DNA of 64,000 nt from an uncultured Rhodospirillales bacterium (GTDB lineage: Bacteria; Pseudomonadota; Alphaproteobacteria; Reyranellales; Reyranellaceae), in assembly GCA_902825855.1 (NCBI GenBank), contig CADECW010000005.1, forward strand, positions 59,331 to 123,330, given 5' to 3'. Position numbers and translations under genes: made by a program. Below the pieces are notes generated by a model. The model saw only the letters and a program-made list of their open reading frames with translations, was not told the DNA's origin and did no database searches. Positions 37,350-49,620 of the stretch are shown in pieces; position 1 is the stretch's first letter; each line of letters starts with the position of its first letter.

Positions 37350-38861
37350 TCACGGCAACGCCGCCGTGCGGGCGAGCTTGATGGCTGCCTGGTAGTCGCC
37401 GACCAGCTTGTCGACCGAGGCCGCCATGGGATCGAGGAAGGAGGCGGGATAAATGCCCATCCACAGGCTGAGGAGCAAGAGCGGCAGGAACACCGCGATC
37501 TCGCGGCGGTTCATGTCCAGGATGCCCTTCAGCGAATCCTTGGTGAGCTCGCCGAAGATGACTTTGCGGTAGAGCCAAAGTGCGTAGGCCGCGCCCAGGA
37601 TCAGGCCGGTCGCCGCCAACGTAGCCACCCAGGTATTTGCCTTGAAGGCGCCGACCAGGACCAGGAACTCGCCGACGAAGCCCGACAGGCCGGGCAGACC
37701 GACGCTCGCCAGGGTGAACACCATGAAGGTGAAGGCATAGCGCGGCATGCGATGGACGAGGCCGCCATAGGCGGCGATCTCGCGGGTATGCATGCGGTCG
37801 TAGACCACGCCGACGCAGAGGAACAGCGCGGCCGAGACAATGCCGTGGCTCAGCATCTGGAACAGCGAGCCCTGCACGCCCTGGATGTTGAGCACGAAGG
37901 CGCCGATCGTCACGAAGCCCATGTGTGCGACAGACGAATAGGCGATCAGCTTCTTCATGTCCTCCTGCACCAGCGCCACCAACGAGGTGTAGATCACGGC
38001 CACGATCGAGAGACCGAAGATCAGCGGGGCGAAATACTGCGTCGCCTCGGGCAGCAGCGGGATAGAGAGTCGCAGGAAGCCGTACCCGCCCATCTTCAGG
38101 AGCACACCGGCGAGGATCACCGAGCCTGCCGTGGGTGCCTCGACGTGGGCGTCGGGGAGCCACGTATGGACCGGCCACATCGGAACCTTCACCGCGAACG
38201 AAGCGAAGAAGGCGAGCCACAGGTAGCACTGCCATTCGAACGGCAGCTGCAGGCGCTCCATCGCCACCACGAGATCGGTGGTGCCGAGCTGCCAGTAGAT
38301 GGCGATGATCGCCAGCAGCATCAGCACGGAGCCGAGCAGCGTATAGAGGAAGAACTTGAACGCGGCATAGACGCGCCGCGGACCACCCCAGACGCCGATG
38401 ATCAGGAACATCGGGATCAGCACGCCCTCGAAGAAGACATAGAAGAGCGCGAGGTCGAGGGCGCAGAACATCCCGACCATGAAGGTCTCGAGGACCAGGA
38501 AGGCGACCATGTACTCCTTGACGCGGACATGGACAGATTCCCAGCTCGCCAGGATGCAGATCGGGGTCAGCAGGGTCGACAGCAGGACGAAGAACAGCGA
38601 GATGCCGTCGATTCCCATGTGGTAGCCGATGCCCAACGCCGGAACCCAGTCGAGCTTCTCCTCGAACTGAAAGCCTGCCTTGGTGGGATCGAAGCGCGCC
38701 CACAGGATCAGCGAAAGCAGGAAGGTCACGGCGGAGGTGACGAGCGCGATGCTGCGGCAGTTGCGCTCCACCGCCTCCTTCGGGCCGTTGACGATCAGGC
38801 AGAAGAACGCACCCACCAGGGGCAGGAAGGTGATCAACGACAGGATAGGCCAGCTCGTCAT
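37350..38861 (-). CDS. nuoM: NADH-quinone oxidoreductase subunit M
   Basis: This 503-residue antiporter-like proton-pumping subunit of complex I has about 14 transmembrane segments. Typical text includes [19 protein letters not shown] near residue 80, the Lys-bearing [20 protein letters not shown] and [26 protein letters not shown] ribosome site precedes the ATG. It lies four bases after nuoL. Confidence 0.96.
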   Translation of the reverse strand: MTSWPILSLITFLPLVGAFFCLIVNGPKEAVERNCRSIALVTSAVTFLLSLILWARFDPTKAGFQFEEKLDWVPALGIGYHMGIDGISLFFVLLSTLLTPICILASWESVHVRVKEYMVAFLVLETFMVGMFCALDLALFYVFFEGVLIPMFLIIGVWGGPRRVYAAFKFFLYTLLGSVLMLLAIIAIYWQLGTTDLVVAMERLQLPFEWQCYLWLAFFASFAVKVPMWPVHTWLPDAHVEAPTAGSVILAGVLLKMGGYGFLRLSIPLLPEATQYFAPLIFGLSIVAVIYTSLVALVQEDMKKLIAYSSVAHMGFVTIGAFVLNIQGVQGSLFQMLSHGIVSAALFLCVGVVYDRMHTREIAAYGGLVHRMPRYAFTFMVFTLASVGLPGLSGFVGEFLVLVGAFKANTWVATLAATGLILGAAYALWLYRKVIFGELTKDSLKGILDMNRREIAVFLPLLLLSLWMGIYPASFLDPMAASVDKLVGDYQAAIKLARTAALP

Positions 38862-38865
38862 CGCC

Positions 38866-40836
38866 CTACCTCACGAACATGAAGTAGGTGACGAGCGCGG
38901 CAACGCCGACCAGCATCACGAACGCATAATGGTAGAGGTAGCCCGATTGGAAGCGCATCAGCACGCCCGCCATGTCCTGCGCACGGGCGGCGATGTTGTC
39001 GGCGCCGAGCCCGTCGATGGTGGCGCCATCGCCCTTCTTCCAGAAAAACCGACCGATGCGAAGCGACGGCTGCACGATGAGCGCGTCGTAGATCTCGTCG
39101 AAGTACCACTTGTTGTAGAACAGCGCGTGCAGGCCGCTGAATCTCCGGATCGTGGCGTCGGGCAGCCAAGGCATGGCGATGTAGTACATGTAGCTCACCG
39201 CGATGCCCGAAAGCGCGAAGACCAGCGGCGCCAGCTTCACCCACAACGGCACCTCGTGGGCATGATGCAGGACCTCCTCGGTCGCCTTGACGGCGATCGA
39301 GTTGCCCCAGAAGTGCTGCCAGTCGTGGCCGACGAACCAGTCGTAGGCGATGAAGCCCGACAGGGCGGCACCGGCGCCCAACACATAGAGCGGGATCAGC
39401 ACCACGGCGGGCGATTCGTGGGCGTGGTCCCAGGTGTGATGGTCGCCGCGATACCGACCGTAGAAGGTCATGAACATCAGGCGGGTCGAGTAGAACGCGG
39501 TCAGCCCGGCCGCGATCGTGCCCAGCCAGAAGGCGATCAGGCCCACCGTGGTATGCACGCCGTAGGCCGATTCGAGCATGATGTCCTTGGAATAGAAGCC
39601 GGCAAAGCCGATACCGTTGCCGAGCAGGAACGGGATGCCGATCCCCGACAAGGCCAGGGTGCCGATCCACATCAGATAGAAGGTCTGCGGCGTCTTCTCC
39701 TTGACGCCGCCCATGTTGCGCATGTCCTGCTCGTGATGCAGCGCCATGATGACCGAGCCCGAGCCCAGGAACAGCAGCGCCTTGAAGAAGGCGTGGGTCG
39801 TCAGGTGGAACATCGCCGCCGAATAGGAGCCGACGCCGGCGGCGAAGAACATGTAACCGAGCTGGCTGCAGGTCGAATAGGCGACGACGCGCTTGATGTC
39901 GAACTGGGTGAGGCCGATCGTGGCGGCGAAAAAGGCCGTGGCCGCGCCGATCAGGGTGACGACCATCGAGGCGGTCGGCGCCAGTTCGAAAAGCGGCGAC
40001 AGGCGGCAAACCATGAAGACGCCTGCGGTCACCATGGTGGCGGCATGGATCAGCGCTGAAACCGGCGTCGGGCCTTCCATGGCGTCCGGCAGCCAGGTGT
40101 GCAGGCCGAGCTGGGCCGATTTGCCCATGGCGCCGACGAACAGCAGCAGGCAGGCGGTCTCGAGAGCCGGCAGGTCCATGCCCAGGAAGTAGATGCGCAT
40201 CTGGGCGATCTCGGGCGCCTTGGCGAAGATCTCGGCGAAGTTCACGGAGCCCGACAGCATCCAGACGGCGAAGATGCCCAGCGCGAAGCCGAAGTCGCCG
40301 ACGCGGTTGACGATGAAGGCCTTGATGGCGGCAGCGTTGGCCGAAGGTTTGTCGTACCAGAAGCCGATCAGGAGGTAGGACGCGAGACCCACGCCTTCCC
40401 AGCCGAAGAACAGCTGCACCAGGTTGTCCGACGTCACCAGCATCAACATGAAGAAGGTGAACAGGCTGAGATAGGACATGAAGCGAGGGATGCCGGGGTC
40501 CTCCGCCATGTAGCCGATCGAATAGACGTGGACCATCGACGACACGCCGGTGACGACGATCAGCATGACCGCCGTCAGCGTGTCGACGCGCAGCGACCAG
40601 GCTATGTCCAAGGTGCCGGAATCGATCCAGGTGAAGAGCTTGACGACCACAAGCTTGGCGTTCTCCGGACCGAAGCCGATCTTGACGAAGACGAAGATCG
40701 ACAGGGCGGCGGCGATCAGCAGCGCCGAGCAGGTGACGATCTGCGCCGGCCGGTCGCCGATCACGCGACAGAAAAGCCCTGCAATGGCGGCGGCCAAAAG
40801 CGGCAGCAGGACGATGAGCTTGATGGCGAGATCCAT
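38866..40836 (-). CDS. nuoL: NADH-quinone oxidoreductase subunit L
   Basis: This 656-residue distal proton-pumping subunit of complex I has the antiporter core ([56 protein letters not shown]). The C-terminal extension includes the long lateral helix region and a final membrane anchor. The length matches the family. It is 12 bases after nuoK. Confidence 0.96.
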   Translation of the reverse strand: MDLAIKLIVLLPLLAAAIAGLFCRVIGDRPAQIVTCSALLIAAALSIFVFVKIGFGPENAKLVVVKLFTWIDSGTLDIAWSLRVDTLTAVMLIVVTGVSSMVHVYSIGYMAEDPGIPRFMSYLSLFTFFMLMLVTSDNLVQLFFGWEGVGLASYLLIGFWYDKPSANAAAIKAFIVNRVGDFGFALGIFAVWMLSGSVNFAEIFAKAPEIAQMRIYFLGMDLPALETACLLLFVGAMGKSAQLGLHTWLPDAMEGPTPVSALIHAATMVTAGVFMVCRLSPLFELAPTASMVVTLIGAATAFFAATIGLTQFDIKRVVAYSTCSQLGYMFFAAGVGSYSAAMFHLTTHAFFKALLFLGSGSVIMALHHEQDMRNMGGVKEKTPQTFYLMWIGTLALSGIGIPFLLGNGIGFAGFYSKDIMLESAYGVHTTVGLIAFWLGTIAAGLTAFYSTRLMFMTFYGRYRGDHHTWDHAHESPAVVLIPLYVLGAGAALSGFIAYDWFVGHDWQHFWGNSIAVKATEEVLHHAHEVPLWVKLAPLVFALSGIAVSYMYYIAMPWLPDATIRRFSGLHALFYNKWYFDEIYDALIVQPSLRIGRFFWKKGDGATIDGLGADNIAARAQDMAGVLMRFQSGYLYHYAFVMLVGVAALVTYFMFVR

Positions 40837-40848
40837 GACGCGGCGCCC

Positions 40849-41157
40849 CTAGCCCTTCATCGCGTTGATGTCTTCGACCTCGATGGTCCCGCGGTTCCGG
40901 AAATAGACCACAAGGATCGCAAGGCCGATCGCCGCCTCGGCGGCAGCCACGGTCAGCACCAGCATGGCGAAGATCTGGCCCACGACGTTGCCCTGGAAGA
41001 CCGAGAAGGCGACGAGATTGATGTTCACCGCGAGCAGCATCAGTTCGACGCACATCAGGATGACGATGACGTTCTTCCGGTTCAGGAAGATGCCCAGGAT
41101 GCCCAGCGTGAACAGCACGGCAGCAACGAACAGGTAGTGGCCGAGCCCGATCACCAT
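40849..41157 (-). CDS. nuoK: NADH-quinone oxidoreductase subunit K
   Basis: This 102-residue membrane subunit of complex I has three transmembrane helices. The two conserved membrane glutamates lie in [16 protein letters not shown] and [11 protein letters not shown]. The ATG at 41157 overlaps the nuoJ stop by one base, showing translational coupling. The frame remains open further upstream over nuoJ but does not code for this protein. Confidence 0.96.
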   Translation of the reverse strand: MVIGLGHYLFVAAVLFTLGILGIFLNRKNVIVILMCVELMLLAVNINLVAFSVFQGNVVGQIFAMLVLTVAAAEAAIGLAILVVYFRNRGTIEVEDINAMKG

Positions 41158-41771
41158 CACACGCCTCCCCGGCTCGGCACCTTGACCACCGTGACAGCGT
41201 CGCCCTTGGGCCGGTAGAGCTGTTCGCTGACCCTCTGGCGGCGCACGCCGGGACGGGTGCGCAAGGTCAGCACGATGGCGCCGATCATGGCGACCAGCAG
41301 CACCAGGCCCGCGACCTGGAAGAGGTAGAAGTACTGGGTATAGAGGACGCGGCCGATGGCGCGGGTATTGTCGACGGCCAGGACCTGGGGACCCGCCTTG
41401 GCAAGCGCGACCAGGCTGGTCGGCGTGCTGCCGATCACGCCCAGTCCGAGCAGGATCTCGGCCAGCAGCACCAGCCCGATCAGCGCGCCCACCGGCAGAT
41501 ATTTCAGGAAGCCTTCGCGCAACTCCGTCAGGTTGATGTCGAGCATCATGACCACGAACAGGAACAGCACGGCCACGGCACCGACATAGACGATGATCAA
41601 TATCATGGCGATGAACTCGGCGCCGATCAGCACGAACAGCGCCGCCGCGTTGAAGAATGCCAGGATCAGGAACAGCACCGAATAGACGGGATTGCGCGAC
41701 ACCACGACCATGGCGGCGGACGCCATGACCACGAACGCAAAGACGTAAAAGGCAAGCGCCTGAAGAATCAT
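41157..41771 (-). CDS. nuoJ: NADH-quinone oxidoreductase subunit J
   Basis: This 204-residue membrane subunit of complex I has five hydrophobic segments. The third contains [16 protein letters not shown], the conserved pi-bulge helix, and [20 protein letters not shown] precedes it. It follows nuoI after about 23 bases and overlaps nuoK by one base. Confidence 0.95.
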   Translation of the reverse strand: MILQALAFYVFAFVVMASAAMVVVSRNPVYSVLFLILAFFNAAALFVLIGAEFIAMILIIVYVGAVAVLFLFVVMMLDINLTELREGFLKYLPVGALIGLVLLAEILLGLGVIGSTPTSLVALAKAGPQVLAVDNTRAIGRVLYTQYFYLFQVAGLVLLVAMIGAIVLTLRTRPGVRRQRVSEQLYRPKGDAVTVVKVPSRGGV

Positions 41772-41794
41772 TGTCTCCCCCTACCCCTTCCGGC

Positions 41795-42283
41795 TCACCG
41801 ATATGGAGCGTCGGAATGGAGGTTGGCGGCGATGGTCGGCTCCCAGCGGTCGCCATTCGCGAGCAGCTTGTCCTTGTTGTACATCAGCTCCTCGCGGGTC
41901 TCGGTCGAGAACTCGAAGTTCGGACCCTCGACGATGGCATCGACCGGACAGGCTTCCTGGCAGAAGCCGCAGTAGATGCACTTGGTCATGTCGATGTCGT
42001 AGCGCGTCGTGCGTCGGCTCCCGTCGTCGCGCGGTTCGGCCTCGATGGTGATCGCCTGGGCAGGGCAGATCGCCTCGCAGAGCTTGCAGGCAATGCAGCG
42101 TTCCTCGCCGTTGGGATAGCGGCGAAGCGCATGCTCACCACGGAAGCGTGGACTGAGCGGTCCTTTTTCGTAGGGGTAGTTCACCGTCACCTTGGGCTTG
42201 AACATGTATTTCAAGGTGAGAGCGAACCCTGCCACCAGCTCGGAAAGCAGGAACGAACGCGCGGTACGGTCGAGAGAGGCCAT
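41795..42283 (-). CDS. nuoI: NADH-quinone oxidoreductase subunit I
   Basis: This 162-residue peripheral subunit of complex I carries the tetranuclear clusters N6a and N6b. The two ligand sets are [12 protein letters not shown] and [12 protein letters not shown]. An N-terminal amphipathic helix ([20 protein letters not shown]) contacts the membrane. The ATG at 42283 follows nuoH by 11 bases. Confidence 0.96.
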   Translation of the reverse strand: MASLDRTARSFLLSELVAGFALTLKYMFKPKVTVNYPYEKGPLSPRFRGEHALRRYPNGEERCIACKLCEAICPAQAITIEAEPRDDGSRRTTRYDIDMTKCIYCGFCQEACPVDAIVEGPNFEFSTETREELMYNKDKLLANGDRWEPTIAANLHSDAPYR

Positions 42284-42294
42284 CCTGCGACTCC

Positions 42295-43332
42295 CTAAGG
42301 ATTCGGAACCCAGCCGCCGAACTGCAGCACGGCGGCGGTGATGACGACCCAGGCCAGCGACACGGGCAGGAAGACCTTCCATCCCAGGCGCATCAGCTGG
42401 TCGTAGCGGTAACGGGGCAGCGTCCCCTTGGTCCAGGAAAAGATGAACAGCAGGAACGCGATCTTGAACGCGAACCACACGACGCCGGGGACCCAGGTGA
42501 AGGGTGCGTACGGCACCGGCGACATCCAGCCGCCCAGGAACAGCACCGCGCCCAGCGCCGACAACAGGATCATGTTGGCGTATTCGCCAAGGAAGAACAG
42601 GCCGAATGTCATCGCCGAGTATTCGGTATGAAAGCCCGCCACCAGCTCCGCTTCCGACATCGGCAGGTCGAACGGCGTCCGGTTCGTCTCCGCCAGCGCC
42701 GAGACGAAGAAGATGACGAACATCGGCAAGAGCGGCAGCCAGAACCAGTTGAAGAACCAGCCGGACTGGGCGAGCACGACCTTGGAGAGGTTGAGCGAGC
42801 CAACGCAGAGCAGAACCGTGATCAGCACGAAGCCGATCGAGACCTCGTAGGAGACCATCTGCGCCGCCGAGCGCAGGGCGCCGAGGAAGGCATACTTCGA
42901 GTTCGAAGCCCAGCCGGCAATGATGATGCCGTAGACACCCAGGGACGAGATCGCGAAAAGGTAGAGAATGCCGACATTGATGTCGGCGATGACCCAGCCG
43001 TCGTCGAACGGCACCACCGCCCAGGCGACCAGCGCCGTCATGAAGGCGATCATCGGTGCGAGGATGAACAGCACGCCGTTGGCGCTCGACGGGACGATAG
43101 TCTCTTTCAGCACCAGCTTCAGGCCGTCAGCCATCGGCTGCAGCAGGCCGAACGGCCCGACGACGTTGGGACCGCGGCGCAGCTGGATCGAGGCCCAGAC
43201 CTTTCGGTCGACATAGGTCATGTAGGCGACAGCGACCAGCAGGGGCACCGTCACGGCCAGGCACTGCGCCAGGATCACGATCGCCTGGCCCAGCCAGTTC
43301 GTGGTGAAAAAATGGATGAGATCGGCGGTCAT
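42295..43332 (-). CDS. nuoH: NADH-quinone oxidoreductase subunit H
   Basis: This 345-residue membrane subunit of complex I helps form the quinone site. It has about eight hydrophobic segments. Conserved text includes [22 protein letters not shown] and [20 protein letters not shown] with its acidic loop. It starts three bases after the nuoG stop. Confidence 0.96.
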   Translation of the reverse strand: MTADLIHFFTTNWLGQAIVILAQCLAVTVPLLVAVAYMTYVDRKVWASIQLRRGPNVVGPFGLLQPMADGLKLVLKETIVPSSANGVLFILAPMIAFMTALVAWAVVPFDDGWVIADINVGILYLFAISSLGVYGIIIAGWASNSKYAFLGALRSAAQMVSYEVSIGFVLITVLLCVGSLNLSKVVLAQSGWFFNWFWLPLLPMFVIFFVSALAETNRTPFDLPMSEAELVAGFHTEYSAMTFGLFFLGEYANMILLSALGAVLFLGGWMSPVPYAPFTWVPGVVWFAFKIAFLLFIFSWTKGTLPRYRYDQLMRLGWKVFLPVSLAWVVITAAVLQFGGWVPNP

Positions 43333-43335
43333 TCG

Positions 43336-45387
43336 CTACTCCGCCGCCATCAGTTGCGCGTGCGACGCCGTGCATTCCGCCATGGTGCGGGACGAACGGC
43401 TGATCGGACAGGTCATGTAGAAGTTCTTTATCGGCAACACGAAGGGCTGACCGGAAGCGTCGCCCGGCGTGCCGAAACTGCCCCAACTGCCGGCTGCCTG
43501 CTGATCGAGGGCAGCGAATGTGTGATTCACGGCGACCAGTCGCGTGCGCACCTGGTCGAGCGTGTCGTACGGCAGGGTTTTGCCCAGGCGCTCTGAGAGG
43601 GCGCGCAGGACAGCCCAGTCCTCACGCGCTTCGCCCGGCGGATAGGCGGCGCGGAAAGCGAGCTGCACGCGACCTTCGGTGTTGACGTAGGTGCCCGGCT
43701 TCTCGGTGTAGGCGGCGCCCGGCAGGATGACATCGGCGCGATGGGCGCCGGTGTCGCCGTGATGGCCCTGGTAGATCACGAAAGCCTTGCCCAGCCGTTT
43801 GGTGTCGATTTCGTCGGCGGCCAGCAGATAGACCGCAGCGATCTCGCCCTTCTCGCACCCCGCCAGAATCCCCTCCACATCGCGGCCGTCCGCCCCCGGC
43901 ACGAGGCCGAGATCGAGGCCGCCGACGCGCGCCGCCGCCGTGTGCAGCACGGCAAATCCGTTCCAGTCGCCGCGGATCGCACCCAGCTTGTCGGCGAGGT
44001 CGCGGGCCAGTGCCAGCACTGCGCCGCCATCTTCCCGGGCGAGCGCGCCCATGCCGACAATGATGAGCGGATGCTTGGCGCCCCTGAGCTTTTCAAAGAA
44101 GCCATGCTTGCCCTCGACCAACTCGGCCAAGGTCGCAGGCCCCCCGCCCAGATGCTCGACGGGATAGGTCAGGTCGGCCACCGGGCCGATACTGCCGATC
44201 GCGGTATGACCGCCATGGAGATACCGCTTGCGAATCCGGGCATTCAAGACGGGCGCCTCGCGGCGCGGGTTGGTGCCGATCAGCAGGATCGCGTCCGCTT
44301 GCTCGATGCCGCGGATGCCCGCGTTGAAGATGTAGCTGCCGCGCGGTCCATCGAGCTTAGCTCCGTCCTGGCGACAGTCGATGTTCGGGGAACCGAGGCG
44401 GGCCATCAGGTCCTTCAGCGCGACCATCGATTCCGCGTCGCACTGATCGCCGACGATCGCGGCGATCTTCGATCCCTCCAACTTGCCGATCTTGTTGACG
44501 ATGGCGGCGAAGGCCTGCTCCCACGTCGCTTCGACGAGCTTGCCGCCCTTGCGGACGTACGGCCGGTCAAGACGCTGATACCGCAGGCCGTCAATCGCGT
44601 GCCGCGTCTTGTCCGAGATCCACTCCTCGTTGACGTCGTCGTTCATGCGCGGCAGCACGCGCATGACCTGGGCGCCGCGCGTATCGATGCGGATGTTGGA
44701 GCCGAGCGCATCGAGCACGTCGATCGATTCGGTCTTGGTGAGCTCCCACGGGCGCGCTTCATAGGCGTAAGGCTTCGACGTCAGTGCCCCTACCGGGCAG
44801 AGGTCGACCAGGTTGCCTGAAAGCTCGGTCGACAGCGCGTGCTCGACGTAGGTCGTTACCTCCATCGACTCGCCACGGCCGGTCGCACCCAGTTCCTCGA
44901 CCCCCGCCACCTCGGTGGCGAAGCGGATGCAGCGCGTGCAATGTATGCAGCGGTTCATCGAGGTCTTGACCAGCGGGCCAAGCTCCTTGTCGGGCACCGC
45001 GCGCTTGTTCTCGTGGAAGCGGCTGCGGTCGAAGCCGTAGCCCATCGCCTGGTCCTGCAGATCGCACTCGCCGCCCTGGTCGCAAATCGGGCAGTCGAGC
45101 GGATGATTGATCAGCAGGAATTCCATCACGCCTTTGCGCGCCTTCGTCACCATCGGCGTAGTGGTAAAGATCTCCTGCTTGTCGGCGACCGGCAGCGCGC
45201 AGCTTGCCTGCGGTTTTGGCGGACCGGGCTTCACCTCGACCAGGCACATGCGGCAGTTGCCGGCGATCGACAGGCGTTCGTGGTAGCAGAAGCGTGGCAC
45301 CTCGAGCCCGGCGAGCTCGCAGGCCTGCAGGATGGTAATGCCGGCAGGCACTTCCATCTCGACGCCGTCGATCTTGATCTTGGGCAT
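43336..45387 (-). CDS. nuoG: NADH-quinone oxidoreductase subunit G
   Basis: This 683-residue subunit of the NADH-oxidising arm holds a 2Fe-2S cluster (ligands in VPRFCYH and NCRMC), cluster N5 with a His ligand and cluster N4 (CPICDQGGECDLQD, CIHCTRCIRF). A molybdopterin-oxidoreductase-like domain without cofactor follows. It is about the size of the alphaproteobacterial and mitochondrial 75-kDa subunit and shorter than the E. coli form of over 900 residues. It lies 19 bases after nuoF. Confidence 0.95.
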   Translation of the reverse strand: MPKIKIDGVEMEVPAGITILQACELAGLEVPRFCYHERLSIAGNCRMCLVEVKPGPPKPQASCALPVADKQEIFTTTPMVTKARKGVMEFLLINHPLDCPICDQGGECDLQDQAMGYGFDRSRFHENKRAVPDKELGPLVKTSMNRCIHCTRCIRFATEVAGVEELGATGRGESMEVTTYVEHALSTELSGNLVDLCPVGALTSKPYAYEARPWELTKTESIDVLDALGSNIRIDTRGAQVMRVLPRMNDDVNEEWISDKTRHAIDGLRYQRLDRPYVRKGGKLVEATWEQAFAAIVNKIGKLEGSKIAAIVGDQCDAESMVALKDLMARLGSPNIDCRQDGAKLDGPRGSYIFNAGIRGIEQADAILLIGTNPRREAPVLNARIRKRYLHGGHTAIGSIGPVADLTYPVEHLGGGPATLAELVEGKHGFFEKLRGAKHPLIIVGMGALAREDGGAVLALARDLADKLGAIRGDWNGFAVLHTAAARVGGLDLGLVPGADGRDVEGILAGCEKGEIAAVYLLAADEIDTKRLGKAFVIYQGHHGDTGAHRADVILPGAAYTEKPGTYVNTEGRVQLAFRAAYPPGEAREDWAVLRALSERLGKTLPYDTLDQVRTRLVAVNHTFAALDQQAAGSWGSFGTPGDASGQPFVLPIKNFYMTCPISRSSRTMAECTASHAQLMAAE

Positions 45388-45406
45388 TCCCTGCTTGCTC
45401 CCTGCC

Positions 45407-46690
45407 CTACTCGGCCGCCAGCTTTTCGGTGCGCGCGCGGATGCGGCGCTCGAGCTCGGGGCGGAAATGACGGATCAGCCCCTGGATCGGCCAGGCCGCC
45501 GCGTCGCCCAGGGCACAGATCGTGTGTCCTTCGACCTGCCTTGTGACGTCCTCGAGAGCGTCGATCTCGTCGATGCGGGCGTTGCCCACCACCATGCGCT
45601 CCATGACGCGCCACATCCACCCGGTGCCCTCTCGGCACGGCGTGCACTGCCCACAGCTCTCGTGCTTGTAGAACTGACTGAGACGGGCGATCGCCTTCAC
45701 GATGTCGGTCGACTTGTCCATCACGATGACTGCCGCCGTGCCCAGCCCTGATTTCTGGTCGCGCAGCGAATCGAAATCCATCAGGACCGTGTCGCAGATC
45801 GACTTCGGCAGCAGCGGCACCGACGCACCGCCCGGGATCACTGCCAGGAGATTGTCCCAGCCGCCGCGCACGCCGCCGCAATGACGGTCGAGCAGCTCGC
45901 GCAGCGGGATACCCATCTCCTCTTCGACGTTGCACGGCTTGTTGACGTGCCCGGAGATGCAGAAGAGTTTCGTGCCGGTGTTGTTGGGCCGGCCGATGCC
46001 GGCGAACCAGGCAGCGCCACGACGCAGGATGGTCGGTGCGACGGCGATCGATTCGACGTTGTTAACCGTCGACGGGCACCCGTAGAGACCCGACCCGGCC
46101 GGGAACGGCGGCTTCAGCCGCGGCATGCCCTTCTTGCCTTCGAGGCTCTCGAGCAGTGCCGTTTCCTCGCCGCAGATATAGGCGCCGGCGCCGCGATGGA
46201 CGTAGAGGTCGAAGTCCCAGCCGGAACCGCAGGCATTCTTGCCAAGAAGACCCGCGTCATAGGCCTCCTTGATGGCGGCCTTCAGCGTCGCGGCTTCGTT
46301 GTAGAACTCGCCGCGTACGTAGATGTAACCGGCGTTGGCGCGCATGGCGAAGCCCGCGACCAGGCAGCCTTCGACCAGCAGATGCGGGTCGTGACGCATG
46401 ATGTCGCGATCCTTGCACGTGCCCGGCTCGGATTCGTCGGCATTGACGATGAGGTAGTGCGGCCGATCCTTCACTTCCTTAGGCATGAAGGACCACTTGA
46501 GCCCCGTGGGGAAGCCCGCGCCGCCGCGCCCGCGCAAGCCCGACTTCTTCATCTCGTCGATGATGGTGTCGACGCCTCGATCGAGAATAGCCTTGGTGTT
46601 GTCCCACGCACCGCGCGCACGGGCTGCCGGCAGCCGCCAGTCGTGGAAGCCGTAGAGATTGGTGAAGATGCGGTCCTTGTCGGCAAGCAT
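45407..46690 (-). CDS. nuoF: NADH-quinone oxidoreductase subunit F
   Basis: This 427-residue subunit binds NADH and FMN. The glycine-rich NADH-binding [15 protein letters not shown] and the FMN-contacting [19 protein letters not shown] are present. The N3 cluster ligands are in [15 protein letters not shown], with a later Cys in [10 protein letters not shown]. It starts four bases after nuoE. Confidence 0.96.
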   Translation of the reverse strand: MLADKDRIFTNLYGFHDWRLPAARARGAWDNTKAILDRGVDTIIDEMKKSGLRGRGGAGFPTGLKWSFMPKEVKDRPHYLIVNADESEPGTCKDRDIMRHDPHLLVEGCLVAGFAMRANAGYIYVRGEFYNEAATLKAAIKEAYDAGLLGKNACGSGWDFDLYVHRGAGAYICGEETALLESLEGKKGMPRLKPPFPAGSGLYGCPSTVNNVESIAVAPTILRRGAAWFAGIGRPNNTGTKLFCISGHVNKPCNVEEEMGIPLRELLDRHCGGVRGGWDNLLAVIPGGASVPLLPKSICDTVLMDFDSLRDQKSGLGTAAVIVMDKSTDIVKAIARLSQFYKHESCGQCTPCREGTGWMWRVMERMVVGNARIDEIDALEDVTRQVEGHTICALGDAAAWPIQGLIRHFRPELERRIRARTEKLAAE

Positions 46691-46693
46691 CGC

Positions 46694-47275
46694 CTACTCG
46701 CTCCTCAAGGTGGTCGGCCCGCCCTCGGGCGCCGAGGTCTGGCGGTCGACCTGCGGCCCGGGCTTGGGAATCTCGCCGCGCTTGAAGGCGTCGAGCACCT
46801 TCTTGAGGGAGGCCTCGTCGAGATCTTCATAGAAGTCATCGTTGATCTGCACGACCGGCGCATTCACGCAGGCGCCGAGACACTCGACCTCCTGCACGCT
46901 GAACGTCTCGCCGTCGGCGGCATGTTCGCAGGCCTTCATGATGGCGTCCGAGCCGCGCAGCCAGCATGGCGTCGTGGTGCAGACCTGCAGGAGGTACTTA
47001 CCCTTCGGCCGGAGCTGGAACATCGTATAGAACGTCGCGATCTCGTAGACACGGATCGGCGCCATATCGAGGAGCTTCGCGACCTCGTCCATCGCGGCGC
47101 GCGGCAGCCAGCCGAACTGACGCTGCGCCAGGTCGAGAACGCCGATGACGGCGCTGGCCTGGCGGCCGGGCGGGTAGTTGGCGATCAGCTCCTTCGCCTG
47201 CGCCATGTGCTCGGCATCGAATTCGAACTTGGCGACGTGCGGGACGTCCTTGGGATCGGCGGTGATCATCGACAT
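46694..47275 (-). CDS. nuoE: NADH-quinone oxidoreductase subunit E
   Basis: This 193-residue thioredoxin-like subunit binds the 2Fe-2S cluster N1a through the cysteines in CTTTPCWLRGS and VECLGACVNAP. An N-terminal helical part and a C-terminal Lys/Pro-rich tail complete it. The tail reaches almost to nuoF. It is 11 bases after nuoD. Confidence 0.95.
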   Translation of the reverse strand: MSMITADPKDVPHVAKFEFDAEHMAQAKELIANYPPGRQASAVIGVLDLAQRQFGWLPRAAMDEVAKLLDMAPIRVYEIATFYTMFQLRPKGKYLLQVCTTTPCWLRGSDAIMKACEHAADGETFSVQEVECLGACVNAPVVQINDDFYEDLDEASLKKVLDAFKRGEIPKPGPQVDRQTSAPEGGPTTLRSE

Positions 47276-47286
47276 GTCATCGCCTC

Positions 47287-48471
47287 CTAGCGGTCGATCT
47301 CGCCGAACACGATGTCGAGCGAACCGATGTTCGCCGACATGTCGGCAAGCTGATGGCCCTTGGTCATCATGTCGAGCGCAGCAAGGTGCGGGAAACCCGG
47401 TGCACGGATCTTGCAGCGGTAGGGCTTGTTGGTGCCGTCGGACACCAGATAGACGCCGAATTCGCCCTTGGGCGCCTCGACAGCGGTGTAGGTTTCGCCG
47501 GCCGGCACCTTGTAGCCTTCAGTGTAGAGCTTGAAGTGATGGATCAGGGCTTCCATGGAGCCCTTCATCTCGCCGCGGCGTGGCGGCGAGATCTTCCGAT
47601 CGTCGACGCGCACCGGGCCGGTGACGGTCCGCAATGCCGTCACGCACTGTTCCATGATGCGGGCGCTCTGATACATCTCCTCGATGCGCACCAGGTAGCG
47701 CGCGAAGCAGTCGCCGGTCTTGCCGACCGGAATATCGAAATCCATGCGGTCGTAGACGTCGTAGGGCTGCGACTTGCGCAGGTCCCACGGCAAGCCCGAG
47801 GCGCGGATCATCGGGCCGGAGAAGCCCCAGTCGAGCGCCTGCTGCGGATTGACGACGCCGATATCGACCGTGCGCTGGCGGAAGATGCGATTGTCGTTCA
47901 GGAGGTTCTCGATGTCCTTCATGAACGGGTAGAATTGCTTGATCCACGCTTCCATGGAATCGAGCATCCCGTCAGGCAGGTCCTGGTGCACGCCGCCAGG
48001 GCGAAAATATGCGGCGTGCATGCGCGAGCCGCTGACGCCCTCGTAATACTCCATAAGGAGCTCGCGCTGCTCGAAGCCCCACAGCGGTGGGGTGAGCGCG
48101 CCGACGTCCATGGCGAAGGTCGTGACGTTCAGCAGATGGTTCAGGATGCGCGTGATCTCGGAGAACAGCACGCGAATGTACTGGCCGCGCTCAGGCGCGG
48201 TGATCCCCAGAAGCTTTTCGACGGCCAGCGCATAGGCGTGCTCCTGGTTCATCGGCGAGACGTAGTCCAGCCGATCGAAGTACGGCACCGCCTGCAGGTA
48301 GCTCTTGTACTCGATCAGCTTTTCGGTGCCGCGATGCAGCAGCCCGATGTGAGGATCGCAGCGTTCGACGATCTCACCGTCCATTTCGACGACCAGGCGC
48401 AGCACACCGTGAGCGGCCGGGTGCTGCGGCCCGAAGTTCATCGTGAGCGTTTTGATCTCGACGTCGGACAT
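47287..48471 (-). CDS. nuoD: NADH-quinone oxidoreductase subunit D
   Basis: This 394-residue peripheral subunit helps form the quinone-binding cavity. [21 protein letters not shown], split by the conserved His loop, opens the protein. [16 protein letters not shown] text ([19 protein letters not shown]) and the C-terminal [12 protein letters not shown] are diagnostic. It is a separate gene here, unlike the nuoCD fusion in enterobacteria. It follows nuoC by four bases. Confidence 0.96.
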   Translation of the reverse strand: MSDVEIKTLTMNFGPQHPAAHGVLRLVVEMDGEIVERCDPHIGLLHRGTEKLIEYKSYLQAVPYFDRLDYVSPMNQEHAYALAVEKLLGITAPERGQYIRVLFSEITRILNHLLNVTTFAMDVGALTPPLWGFEQRELLMEYYEGVSGSRMHAAYFRPGGVHQDLPDGMLDSMEAWIKQFYPFMKDIENLLNDNRIFRQRTVDIGVVNPQQALDWGFSGPMIRASGLPWDLRKSQPYDVYDRMDFDIPVGKTGDCFARYLVRIEEMYQSARIMEQCVTALRTVTGPVRVDDRKISPPRRGEMKGSMEALIHHFKLYTEGYKVPAGETYTAVEAPKGEFGVYLVSDGTNKPYRCKIRAPGFPHLAALDMMTKGHQLADMSANIGSLDIVFGEIDR

Positions 48472-48475
48472 GACG

Positions 48476-49090
48476 CTAACTCTTTGCCTTCTCGTCGGCC
48501 TTCTCGTCTCCCGGCAGCACTTCGTGTGCGCCTTCCCACGGGCTCAGGAAGTCGAAACGACGGAACTCCTGCTGCAGCTTCACCGGCTCGTAGACGACAC
48601 GCTTCTGCAGGTCGTCCCATCGGACCTCGACGAAGCCGGTCAGCGGGAAGTCCTTGCGCAGGGGGTGGCCCTCGAAGCCATAGTCGGTGAGGATGCGACG
48701 CAGGTCGGGATGATCGGCGAACCAGACGCCGTAGAGATCGTAGGTCTCGCGCTCGAACCAGCCGGCAGAACTGAACACCGGTGCGGCCGACGGCACCGGC
48801 GTGTTCTCATCGGTGGCCACCTTGACGCGAACCCGCTGGTTGTTCCTGAGGCTGAGCAGATTGTAGACGACGTCGAAGCGCTTCTCGCGCTCGGGCCAGT
48901 CGACGCCGCAGACATCGACGAGCTGCTTGAACAAGCAGCGGGGATCGTCACGCAGGAAGGTCAACAGCGCGATCAGCTTGTCGGACGTCGTCTCGAGCAT
49001 CAGCTCGCCGAGGCGGACATTCGCGGCAACGACGGCGCCGGCCGTCGCCTGCTTGATGTGCTCGCCGAGTTCCTGAAGGGATTCCGTCAC
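48476..49090 (-). CDS. nuoC: NADH-quinone oxidoreductase subunit C
   Basis: This 204-residue subunit of the peripheral arm shows the family core [23 protein letters not shown]. The C-terminal [38 protein letters not shown] contains the conserved signature, given here only by its ends. I chose the GTG at 49090, which overlaps the nuoB stop as GTGA; the longer frame lies inside nuoB. Confidence 0.94.
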   Translation of the reverse strand: MTESLQELGEHIKQATAGAVVAANVRLGELMLETTSDKLIALLTFLRDDPRCLFKQLVDVCGVDWPEREKRFDVVYNLLSLRNNQRVRVKVATDENTPVPSAAPVFSSAGWFERETYDLYGVWFADHPDLRRILTDYGFEGHPLRKDFPLTGFVEVRWDDLQKRVVYEPVKLQQEFRRFDFLSPWEGAHEVLPGDEKADEKAKS

Positions 49091-49620
49091 CGAACGATCG
49101 TCCCAGTCCGGCGGACCTTCTTCTGGAGCTGCAGGACGCCGTAGAGCAGCGCCTCTGCCGTGGGAGGGCATCCCGGAACGTAGACGTCGACCGGCACGAT
49201 GCGATCGCAGCCGCGTACGACGGAATAGCTGTAGTGATAGTAGCCGCCGCCGTTGGCACAGGAGCCCATCGAGATCACGTAGCGCGGCTCGGCCATCTGG
49301 TCGTAGACCTTGCGCAGAGCCGGCGCCATCTTGTTGGTGAGCGTGCCGGCCACGATCATGACGTCGGCCGCGCGCGGGCTCGGCATCGGCGCAAAACCGA
49401 AGCGGTCGAGGTCATAGCGGCTCATCCAGCAATGGATCATCTCGACGCCGCAACAGGCGAGGCCGAAGGTCAGGCCCCACATCGAACCAGTGCGCGCCCA
49501 GGTGATCAGCTTGTCGAGCTGGGCGACGACGAAGCCCTTGTCGGCGAGTTCGTCGTTCAGCGCGCGTGACAACGCCGCTTCGGCGGCGGGATTGGTCTTT
49601 GGCGGGGTGATCACTCCCAT
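49087..49620 (-). CDS. nuoB: NADH-quinone oxidoreductase subunit B
   Basis: This 177-residue subunit carries cluster N2, which hands electrons to quinone. The adjacent cysteines are in LACCGVEM and the others in GSCANGGG and YVPGCPP. I prefer the ATG at 49620, with AGGGAG seven bases upstream, to the GTG at 49641. It overlaps the end of nuoA by 10 bases and the start of nuoC by four. Confidence 0.96.
   Translation of the reverse strand: MGVITPPKTNPAAEAALSRALNDELADKGFVVAQLDKLITWARTGSMWGLTFGLACCGVEMIHCWMSRYDLDRFGFAPMPSPRAADVMIVAGTLTNKMAPALRKVYDQMAEPRYVISMGSCANGGGYYHYSYSVVRGCDRIVPVDVYVPGCPPTAEALLYGVLQLQKKVRRTGTIVR

Noticed and set aside
37272..38882. A Gln/His/Asp-rich frame of more than 500 codons opposite nuoM
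   Set aside because: Composition mirrors hydrophobic codons of NuoM on the other strand; not a real gene.
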